DNA from: Stenocarpella maydis
Taxonomy: Eukaryota; Ascomycota; Sordariomycetes; Diaporthales; Diaporthaceae
Direction of reading: 5' to 3'
Length of the DNA stretch: 64,000 nucleotides
NCBI GenBank assembly: GCA_002270565.1
Contig: NQMI01000011.1
Span: 758,614 to 822,613, forward strand
Part shown: positions 54,857-64,000 of the stretch, one piece after another
How the letters are laid out: each line of letters starts with the position of its first letter
Numbering within the stretch: the stretch's first letter is position 1
Notes under the pieces: model-generated
What the model saw: only the letters and a program-made list of their open reading frames with translations
What the model was told of the DNA's origin: nothing
The model's database searches: none
Translations under genes and position numbers: made by a program

Positions 54857-56165
54857 AGTTGCAGTATGAGGAGGAAGAATGGCTCAGACTTAGCGATGTG
54901 GTAAATATCAAATTCTGCGGTTGTGGGATGAGCAGCAGATTAGGGGACATGAGCATCAACTGCCCGTCGGGGTGGAAGTTCTGTCATGGTTCAGGGTGCA
55001 CTTGCATCTCCACGATGCCGTCGACATGCTCCAGTGCCTGAATGGGAAGTTGCTCCCTATACATATGTCCGCCGTGCCTAGACGCCTACATACTAGGTAG
55101 GTAGGTGCAACTTATATACTCCAGCGCTCGTCCAACTGCACCATGTTGTTACTCTTGAATGATATTCCGGTATCAATGGCGATTGAGACCACAGCCTTCT
55201 CTCTCTTTCCTCAAATTGTTTTTCTTAGATTCACAGGCCTTTAGCTTCAAGGCTGGGTGCCTCAATTCGAGAGCTACATGCTTGGGACCCTTGGGAACTT
55301 CTGTTTTTGCACCGCAGCAATTGTACCTCAAATAATTATTCCTAGGTAGCCTAAGGCTCATGTGACGTCCTGAAGTCTCTTAAGCAACACGTTTCCCCCA
55401 AGTGCTGATGATTCAACCTGCACAGAGTCGGTATGCTGATTCCAGCGGGCATCTTTAATTTCGGAGCCGAGAATAGACAGCATTCAGTATCAAAATACGA
55501 GGAATTTCCCAATTGCTTTTACATGTAATTTACCTTACTGCCTTCCATAGCCTGCCGTTTGCAGCCTGAACAAAGCTTGTTTTCATTTGTATGCAAACGG
55601 CAATACTAATGCTGAAAACGGCGTTATTTCTTTCAGGAGAATACGACACGAGGAACTAGCAATAGTTGGTGCGTTGCTATTCCAAGACATCCTGAATACC
55701 CTCTACCGCGAACCCTCAAGGGGTTAAAGCATATCTGACTAGTCTGCAGTCGGGTTCCAGCTACCTTCGTGATCTGTGCTTTTATCCTGCGATCTTCTCT
55801 ACAGATAATGATCTTAATTCAAGTCTAGCACTATGCAACCAATGGTAGGGGAGGATGCAGTGTTTTTGATCGTGAGTAGTCTGGAAGCTATGAATGGTCC
55901 GAGTATTCACATGGAGAACACCGACCTCATGAGCTATGGCCTTAATTTATCCACCCCGGCGCCATTCTGACGCGTCTCCGTCACTAATAGATGGGTATAT
56001 ATTGGTGAATCTCATGCGTAGGCTGTCTGATGAACTATCTTTTGTCTTTCCCTGCTTGACCCGTGTAGTGACTTCACCGGGCCAACTGCATGACCACAGG
56101 CCACTTACTGGTTTCCCTCTCGTTTTACAATCACTCTTCTTCGTTTCACAATCACTCTTCTCAAT
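54857..56165. other. Intergenic region between divergent zeta-like and multicopper oxidase genes
   Basis: About 1.3 kb that must hold both promoters. CCTAGGTA-family words occur at 55091-55106 and 55341-55349. CACTCTTCT is repeated near 56129-56160, just upstream of the oxidase ATG. No gene is recognised. Confidence 0.6.
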
Positions 56166-58365
56166 ATGGTCAGGGATTTGCGCTACCTGTACACAATCGT
56201 GTCATACCTTGCTCTGTTCTGGAAGGCCAGTCTTGCATTCGCGGATACAGAATGTACACGACCAGCTGGAATCGAAAAATGCTGGGGCTGCCCTCCAACT
56301 CATCCGGCCGATTTAACTTTAGGTCCCCGCGGTCATGGATTCAGGCCCTTTGCACGGCCTTGTTCTGGCGATACAGTTCCGAATCAGGACCAAGGCCCAG
56401 TGTCAAAGGGCGGCCCCGGTTCTAACCGTCTGCCCGTCATATCAGCTACACCAGCAGCTACTACATCTAATGTCCCATCACGCCCACCAGGCGGTCCGGC
56501 CCGTCGCGTATTCCATTTGACGGTTACCTGGGCGACACGTGCTCCAGACGGGCACGCTCGAGACCTATTCCTGATCAACGATCAATTTCCAGGTCCAAAA
56601 CTTGAGCTAAATGAGGGTGATGATGTCGAAGTATACTTACAGAACAAGACTCCTTTTAATACGACCATTCATTTCCATGGTAGGTTCCTAACGCCGCCCC
56701 TTTGTTCAGTAAGAGTTGTCCAGGCTGACTACCCCTTGCAGGAATCGAGCAGTTCCATACCCCGTGGTCCGACGGCGTACCCGGAATTACTCAGCGCGGT
56801 GTTCGGCCTGGAGAGACGTTCATTTACAAATGGAGGGCCACCCAATACGGGTCTCACTGGTATCATTCGCACCAGTCATCTCAAATTGATGATGGCTTGT
56901 TTGGCCCCATCATCATACACCCTTCCAGAGATCGGGCGACCCCGTTCAGCCTAATATCGAGCGAACCTGATACGCTGGATGCCATCCAAAAGGCCGCCGC
57001 CAGTGTGCGTCCACTCAGTCTCTCTGACTGGAGCAAGTTCACTAGTCCGCAACGAGCTGAGTTCACACTGAAGTCCGGGATTGTCGACTTGTGCTACGAC
57101 TCGTTGCTATTCAACGGGAAAGGGAACGTTCGTTGTTACACCCCGTCGGAGTTACAAAATGTAGTTACTCCATCACAGAGTACCGGATTGTCTTTGGTCG
57201 ACGCCAAGGAGCTCACTGCGAAAGGGTAACCCTCCCACCTTTTTTTTCTCTCGGGTCGAAATTGAGCTCTTGGTCAGCCAGTGGTCTGACACATTATAGA
57301 TGTCTTCCTGCCAGAGCTGTTTCCTTCCTGGCGCCCTTGGCAGCGAAAAACTTCTCAGCCTTGCCAAGCGATGTATACGATGTCTGTAATCCCACAACAG
57401 GTTCCCGGGAGGTCATCGACGTAGTCAAGTCCGGAGATGGCGAGCAGTGGCTGGCGCTGGATCTCATCGCTGCATACGGCGTGCTGTCTGTTGTGTTCTC
57501 AATCGACAGCCACCCAATGTATATCTACGCTGTCGACGGCGCGTTTGTCGACCCAATACTCGTGGACGCCATCCCCATGGAAAACGGTGCGCGGTTTTCA
57601 GTACTGATCAAGCTGCAAGATTTGGGTAACTTCAAGATGAGGGTGTCCTCCATCTCGCCATCGCAGTCCATCAGTAACTACGCTATTCTTTCATACCACG
57701 AGGCCGGTCAGCCAGCTCCGAACACGCCTTCTGCAGCATACATAAACGACATTGGAGTCAATACCACTTCGACTGTCAGGTTCTTCTCGCAGAGTCAGAT
57801 GCGATCATTCCCACCAGTAACGATTTCTCAAAAGGCCGACAATACTTTTGTTCTCCACATGATCGTGGCTGGAGAGACGTACCTCTGGGCTCTGAACTCA
57901 ACAATCTATCCCCTGACATACCAGACGGAGAAGCCCCTTCTTTTCTTCCCACGGCCTTTCCTAAGCGACAACGTCACTATCTCCACACTAAATAACACTT
58001 GGGTCGACCTCGTATTCGTCGTTGCGTCCTGGCCACAGCCACCGCATCCAATCCACAAGCACGGAGGAAAGATGTTTCTGATCGGGCAGGGCACCGGCCC
58101 CTTTCTCTGGGAAACCGTGGCTGAGGCGACGGAGGCCGTACCAGAGAGCTTCAACTTCGACAATCCTCCCAGGAGGGACACATTAGCCACGCCTACTACT
58201 ATCGACCAGCCAGCCTGGATGGCGGTCAGGTACTACAGCAACGACCCAGGAGCGTGGTTTCTTCACTGTCACATCTCGCCGCACTTGGACGGCGGCATGT
58301 CTGTGGCTATTCAGGATGGCGTGGATGCCTTCCCTGTCGTGCCCCCGGAGTATCTGGACTATTAA
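56166..58365 (+). CDS. Laccase-like multicopper oxidase, secreted
   Basis: Three exons, 56166-56679, 56742-57225 and 57300-58365, 687 residues. An N-terminal signal (about 1-25) is followed by a Cys/Pro-rich region and three cupredoxin domains. Copper ligand motifs are present in order: IHFHG (about 168-172) and HWYHSH in domain 1, HPIHKHG and HCHISPH in domain 3 near the C-terminus. The His-Cys-His type 1/type 3 bridge is therefore intact. TPWSDGVPG and FSIDSHPMYIYAVDG are typical of ascomycete oxidases such as conidial-pigment Abr1-like and cluster laccases. The enzyme couples phenol oxidation to reduction of O2 to water. Introns are GT-AG with agreeing phase. It is the last gene before the tRNA and the RIP-degraded tract. 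Its role in pigment or lignin chemistry is not settled. Confidence 0.95.
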
Positions 58366-59495
58366 ACTTGGTTGTCTTCGTTTAAGCCTCCTTAATAAGA
58401 TAATGGAAGATCCAGAGAACCGCCTTAGTATTGCTTTTAATAATTTTCAAGAGGGGGATATACAAAACAGGCAGGTCTGAAGCACTGGTCAATACTGTAG
58501 AGTTTTCATTAAAATGTGATCTGGGTAGGAATAGCGACGAGCGCAACATAATGTGGCTTTACTGAAAAGCATATGGGCAAGACCCACAACTTAATATACA
58601 TACTTGTGCCTGAAAGGCCTATATGCATACCTCGCTCCATTTAGTTTCGCTTTGTCTCTAAGTGAGACATACTCCCTGCCCACTTGCAGCCTGCCGATTC
58701 TATAAGAACTGCTGAAAGTCCTCCGTCAGCTTTACCACCCGAGTCTGAAATTACCCATAGTGGCAGCTAGGACTGAATTGTTGAATAGCTTTAGTTTCTG
58801 TTTCGCCTATGGTCGTCTCAGAGTGTCTCAAAGCGGAGACTCCGATATAGCTGGATTTACGGTTTGAATTCGTCGTCATTTGGCCCCTCGCCCCATCGGC
58901 AAACCCCCTGGTCCCCGAACTTAGCCGTACCTTCGCAGCGACCATCTACACAGCGTAACCCAGAGCGATCTAACTAGTCATTACGAATCAGGCTTTCAGT
59001 TTACATGGTGTCATTTTCACCGCCTGGATCTTCCAACTGGCAAGCTTTCAGGAGGAAGTCTGGTCAGGAACGAGAATCCAATAGCAGTCATTAGAAAAGC
59101 ACAGTGGAGTGAGTCCGGCTAGGAAATCCTTTAATATCCTGGATGATCCGCTTTCAACATGACCTTCACGGTGAATAGCCAAGGCTCGGCCCAGGGAAAC
59201 ATGAAATAGGGTTGATATGGTCAGCCGGGATCAGAGGTAACCTAGAGGCACGTTACCTGTTAATTAAGATCTGTAAGCGCCAGACCAAAAAGATAGAACA
59301 GATAGTTAGGTCTTTTATTACAAGAGGCACACACGAGAGGCTGTGCTGTTAAATCTTGTTTGAAATCGCAGAATTCTGATTAAGACCTTGCCTAACTAAG
59401 AAAAAAAGAGAGGAAGGAAGGTTCTTCCTAATGGCTGCAAACGTTGTGCCTAGGGGTGTGTTATACCATGAAAATTAGCAGTGACGAATATGCAA
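58366..59495. other. Intergenic region with no supported gene
   Basis: About 1.1 kb between the multicopper oxidase and the tRNA. Moderate AT content, rising toward the right. No coding frame or element boundary could be recognised. Confidence 0.6.
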
Positions 59496-59606
59496 GGATT
59501 CGTGGTGTAGTGGTTATCACGTGACGTTCACAGTGAGTGAATATAATCTCTGTAACTCGTGTGCAGCAGTCCGTCAAGGTCGCCGGTTCGATCCCGGCCG
59601 AATTCA
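59496..59606 (+). tRNA. tRNA-Val (anticodon CAC) with a 38-nt intron
   Basis: A complete cloverleaf can be folded. The 7-bp acceptor stem pairs GGATTCG (59496-59502) with CGAATTC (59599-59605), discriminator A at 59606. The D arm is at 59505-59520. The anticodon stem TGACG/CGTCA frames loop TTCACA plus C, anticodon CAC at 59529-59531. An intron at 59533-59570 sits in the canonical place after position 37. The T arm has a 5-bp GCCGG/CCGGC stem with loop TTCGATC (B box). A T5 run at 59607-59611 is a Pol III terminator. Exonic length is 73 nt. It reads GUG codons. The AT-rich repeat tract begins about 150 bp downstream. Confidence 0.96.
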
Positions 59607-59611
59607 TTTTT
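59607..59611 (+). terminator. Pol III T-run terminator of tRNA-Val
   Basis: Five T directly after the discriminator base. Confidence 0.85.
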
Positions 59612-62375
59612 AAAAGTCTCATATAACGTAGGGTACCAGGAAGTAGCCAGGACCAGGAAGTAGCTACCTTGCTTACCCATACAAAAACGTCCTTGCACAA
59701 CCTGCTAAAGCCCTTAAACTAGGCCTAAAATAAACTAAATTTTTAGGATTTAATTATAAGTATATAAATAAGTTATACTATTTTTTTCTTAACTTTTAGA
59801 AATTTTCTAATTTAATAATTTAAAACATTTATTTTTAAATCTTTATGGAATCTTTTTAAATATAACTTATACAAAATAATTTTAAATTTAAAAGTTTTAA
59901 TAAAGTATATATAAACATTTTTTATATACAAAATTAAGATTTTCAGAACTAAGTTAGTATAATTTAATATAAAGTATAATTTTTAATAAGACTTAGTTTA
60001 CTTTCAAATTAATAATATAGCTTTATTAATACTTTCAAATTAATAAAAGTATTTAAAATCAAATAATAAAATATAATTAATGTTAATTAAATATAATTTT
60101 TCTTATTAATTAGCATTGAGTAAATATTAAGGTTCATAAAAGTTAATAAATATTATAAAAACTTAATATAATAATTAAAACAAATGAAAATTATTCATCT
60201 TCCTAAAGATATAAACTAACCTTATAAGCTAGCTTTAGCTACAGCTTAATAAGGAAGAGGCGCAATAGCACTTTACATATAAGTTAGATTACTTACTTAT
60301 ATAAGGAAGTGATTATTTAAATTACTAGTAGAATAATAAACTAGGTAAGCTATTAAATTACTATAGTTATTAGCTTATTAATAAGCTAATAAGCTAAATA
60401 AGCTAGATTAAAGAAATACAATATATAAATTTATTTATTTATTATTATTATATTATTATATTAATTATTTATAATTAATAAAGTTAATAATAAGAAGTTA
60501 TTAATAAGTAAGTAGGTGAGAAAGTAATTATTATAGCTTAAGAATTTTATAAATAATAAAATTTAAGTTTTAAAGTATATTATAATATAGGAGATCTAGA
60601 GCTACTTATAATTATTAATAAACTAATCATAAGTAATATATTTAAATTTCTTTTATTAACATTTTAAAATATACAACAAGTAAATTACGTAATGTTTAAG
60701 TTTATTTTTATAATATATTAATACTAAATAATAATTAAAGATTTCTAATAAACCATAGTAAAAATAGTAATTTCTAAAATACATTTATTATTCTTAACAT
60801 ATTCAAAGATAATTATTAAAATAAACTATCTTTACATTTTCATAAATGTTTAAACTTACTAAAATAAAGAAATAAAAATACTTTAATAAGAAAAAAATTT
60901 TTAATTAATTTTTTAAAATAAATACTTAATATATCAATATATTTATCTTAACTAAGGAATATATAAAGCTTGATATCTTATGCTTTTATAATAAAACTTA
61001 AAAACTTTAAGCTTATTTAACTTAAGTTAAGACTTATGAATAGTTTTATAAATTAAATATTAGTTTTAAATAAATAGTTATATACTGTAACATATTATTG
61101 ATTAAGTTTCTTATATAATATTAAATCTTACTTAGAAATTTTGTTAAAAAAATAAAATTTATATAACCATAAGTATAAAACCTTCAAGAGATTTTAGTAA
61201 ATAATAAAGGCCTATTATTCGGAATTTACCCTACCTTGATATATGCCGCTATTAGCCGCTAGGCTGCCTGATTAAGCTAGGGGCTTAGTAGGGGAAGAGG
61301 CAACTTCTCCTGCTTATATAAAATACCCTGCTTTCTTTAAATAGTAAAGTAAGTAAGTAATTATAGATCTATTAAATAGAACCCTATATCTACCTATCAT
61401 TATTATTATTAATAAAGGGCTATTTAATACTAATTAGTAAGTTACTTAATAATTTATAAATTAATAAGAGTAAAGAAATAAGCTTTATATAAAGATAACT
61501 TAATAAATAATTTAAATAATAATCTAAATGAGCTGGAATTTAATCATACTATATTAACTCTTCTTTTACTTCTTCTTAATATTTAATAAAGTCTACTTAT
61601 AACAATAACAGCTAATAATAAAAAATTAACTTTAATAAGTAAACTACTTTAAAAACTTATATTTAATAAAGCATTTATAATAGTAACAGCTAATAAATAT
61701 TTAAAAAAAACTAGTAAGGTATATATTATTATATAATTATAAGATATTAAGCTATATTATTTAATATAGATTAATAATATTAAAACTAACTAATTGATAC
61801 AATATAATATAAAGATTATTATAATATTAATCCTAATGTTTTTAAAATAATAATTATAAGCTAAGCTAATTATTCACTAACTATAAGACTAGTTAATATA
61901 TAAAGAAGTTTAAAAAGAAATTTTTATTAAATTATTAAATTAAAGAAGATATATTAATCTTATAACTTAATATAATTAAATTAATCCTAATAATAGTCTT
62001 ATAGAATATTATAATCTTAATAAAAATATAACTAATACTTAATTATAAGTAAAATAGAAACTTACTAAACTAGCTTAATAAACAAAAGAAAGTAATATAA
62101 ATAAGTATAGCTTAGCATATAACCTAGCATTAAGTAAGCTAAAGCAATTAAAGTAATAATTACTTTTAGTACTTTAATACTAAGATATAACTAAAGTAAT
62201 AATTATTTTTAATACTTTTTTTTAAATAGTAGTTTTAAATTTTCCATATTATCTTTCTTTAAGTAATTAATTAATACAGTAATATTATAATATATAATAA
62301 TGATAGTAAGGTATATATATAATATATATATAGTTTTCCAAAATAACTGCATTCATAGGACCTATACTTTAATTT

Positions 62376-63085
62376 AATAAATATAAGTTTAGGATTATAA
62401 AGGTAGAATATTTAAGGTTTACAGTAACCTTAAACGGAATTATTATAAAATGTAATAAAATTATAGCTATTATAAAGTAGCTGCTTCTATATAATATTTA
62501 TAATATTCTTATATTTTTAAGATACATAGGATTCTATAGATAGTTTATTAAGGCCTTTTTAAGGATTAGTACTCTGCTAACTAATTATCTAAAGTGAGAA
62601 AAGAAGGGGTAGTTAGAGCTCCTACTTAGTACCTAAATAGTATTTAAGTACCTTAAGCTGCTCTTTACTATAGTGCTACTCCTATGCTATTATAATCCTG
62701 CGCTATAAATATACTTTAAAACTAATGCATTAGGAGAGGCAATTAATAGAATAATCTTTTAGCTATTTAAAAAAATAATAGCACCCTATTATCTTTTAGT
62801 CTAGGAAACTTATACTTATAGAAATATACTATAATATAGAACATTTAAACCTACTTATAATTATTAATTATATTATAACATAAAGGTACTACCTCTATTA
62901 CATATAAGAAACTATCTCTAGTATTATAAATTACTTTAACCTGAAATATTAGTATATAAAAAGAAGCCTATTAGTATGGTAGCTATGCTAGCTTGATATT
63001 CTTGCTATAGTAGATATTATTATTAAATACTAGCTAGGTATAAGGAACCTAGTGAATAGGCTCTTAAAAAGGCCTAACTATATAT
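62376..63085 (+). mobile_element. Ty3/gypsy retrotransposon remnant: reverse transcriptase end and RNase H
   Basis: Pieces of conceptual plus-strand translation match gypsy pol despite stops. KYKFRIIKVEYLRF and IFLRYIGFYR followed by FIKAFLRIS correspond to the end of the reverse transcriptase and thumb. Near 62791 an SRKL-type motif fits RNase H, and GIRNLVNRLLKRPNY near 63037-63082 corresponds to the conserved end of RNase H. All differences are of the C-to-T/G-to-A kind expected for RIP. It is non-functional, and neither LTR is identified with confidence. Confidence 0.85.
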
Positions 63086-63489
63086 ATAATAGAACCATAG
63101 TAGAAGAGCTATAAAAACCCTAGAATTTCATATAAGTAATATATATAGAAGCCTAGGATTATAATTATAATAGGGCAGGCACCCTAGAAGCCAGGCTATA
63201 TGGAGGAGTTCTATGGAGAAGGTTGATAGAATCGTAGCACAGGAGGTATGGTTTCATTCTAAGGGTAAGGTGGGGGTTTTTAATTGGAGTATAATAGTAG
63301 ATAAGAGTGCTAATTGGTTAAGGTTACTGGATGTTAGGTTTAAGGGGAATATGCTTATAGGTAACTTATTTAGTACTTAAAGTACTAATTAGTTAAGTTC
63401 TCTAGGTTATCTAATAGATTTGGTAGATTCTTATGGTTAGCTAAGTGAGGTTTTTTGGCTTGTATAGTTCCTTAAGGTTGTTTTATAAC

Positions 63490-64000
63490 AGATTGGGTGT
63501 TGAATTATTTAAGTTTGTTTTTATAGTGCGTTAGGTTTTCCTCTAGTTTCCATACATTCTTACTTAAATTATAGTCTTTTTATTTAATAAGATACTTTAT
63601 TATTCTCTAGTATTATTTTAAGTTTATAATTATCTTTACTTTATATTGCTTATTATATTCATTAATAATCTTAATTCATATTTTAAGTTTTATATCCTAA
63701 GGTGCTAGTTCTAATAATAAAATATAAAAAACCTAGGTATTACCCTATTCTTTAAGGTAATAAAAGTTTATAGTTAGTATCTAAGAGTTTCTCTAAAATT
63801 CTAAAGGGGCTAATTTTCTTATAGTTAAGTTTATTACTAGGTTGCTTAGTTTTAATATTTCATTATATAAGGTAGACTTTATCTCCCTTCTTAAGAATTA
63901 GTTCCTTAATTCTTTTTTAATTTATATATTTTATTATTTATTTTCATATAAAAGAAAGTTCTTCCTAAATATCGTATTTAATTTATCTAATTTATAATAC
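63490..64000 (-). mobile_element. Ty3/gypsy chromovirus remnant: integrase C-terminus and chromodomain
   Basis: On the minus strand, KKGDKVYLI, then ISPFRILEKLLDTNYKL, match the GPF/Y-type C-terminal module of gypsy integrase. Toward 63500 the residues NVWKLEENLTHYKNKLK match the end of a chromodomain. Stops interrupt the frame. Its orientation is opposite to the reverse-transcriptase remnant at 62376-63085, so these are two elements or a rearranged one. It runs off the window. Confidence 0.85.

Larger units (their letters stand above)
59740..64000. repeat. RIP-degraded AT-rich tract running off the right edge
   Basis: From about 59740 the DNA is dominated by A and T with very few CG dinucleotides and stops in all frames, unlike the gene-bearing part. 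This is the expected end state of repeat-induced point mutation on transposons. Somewhat GC-richer islands near 61205-61335 and 63165-63350 may be LTR or flanking pieces. Two retroelement remnants inside it are listed separately. From 59740 to about 62375 I cannot read any domain. Confidence 0.9.

Noticed and set aside
61205..61335. GC-richer island as a candidate gypsy LTR
   Set aside because: No second copy or terminal TG/CA with target duplication could be found in the window, so it is mentioned only as part of the AT-rich tract.
1..64000. CRISPR arrays, rRNA genes, riboswitches, bacterial-type operons
   Set aside because: None seen; the genome is eukaryotic and no spaced direct-repeat array exists.

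Overview
This window is nuclear DNA of a filamentous ascomycete, most likely a Sordariomycete. The basis is short GT-AG introns (about 50-120 nt), single-copy genes of Pezizomycotina type, a Neurospora-type G-protein beta subunit, and AT-rich tracts with the signature of repeat-induced point mutation (RIP). I cannot name the species. All exon boundaries are my own reading of splice sites and reading frame. No transcript evidence was available.

Left part (1-24 kb), low gene density, all genes on the minus strand: a partial Zn2Cys6 transcription factor running off the left edge, the YEATS protein Taf14, the Ran-binding protein RanBP1/Yrb1, a 912-residue single-pass membrane protein of unknown function, a phosducin-like protein, and the G-protein beta subunit. 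The last two are known functional partners and sit next to each other across 6.7 kb of apparently non-coding DNA. At 26.3-27.7 kb lies a decayed Tc1/mariner transposon with 33-bp terminal inverted repeats, a TA target duplication and a recognisable DD34E transposase.

Middle part (29.5-46.3 kb), compact housekeeping block: Siz1/PIAS SUMO ligase and the Ybl028c/LLPH-type nucleolar protein (divergent), Las21/Gpi7 GPI ethanolamine-phosphate transferase, condensin HEAT subunit Ycg1/CAP-G, ribosome-biogenesis factor Nop4, an HSDL2-like short-chain dehydrogenase, a kappa-class glutathione transferase, and the SWR1 subunit Swc5. The dehydrogenase and the transferase are divergent and both end in -SKL, the canonical peroxisomal targeting signal. 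Their shared 379-bp promoter holds two CCTCGG motifs, one inside a 24-bp inverted repeat. This looks like a co-regulated peroxisomal pair and is the observation I rate highest.

Right part (46.3-64 kb), accessory and repeat-rich: a small C2H2 zinc-finger protein, a secreted GH43 glycosidase, a P-loop protein with zeta-toxin-type kinase features, a laccase-like multicopper oxidase, an intron-containing tRNA-Val(CAC), and then over 4 kb of very AT-rich, RIP-degraded DNA. That DNA contains remnants of Ty3/gypsy chromoviruses in opposite orientations: reverse transcriptase/RNase H on plus, integrase C-terminus plus chromodomain on minus. I found no CRISPR array, rRNA gene, bacterial-type operon or intact virus.
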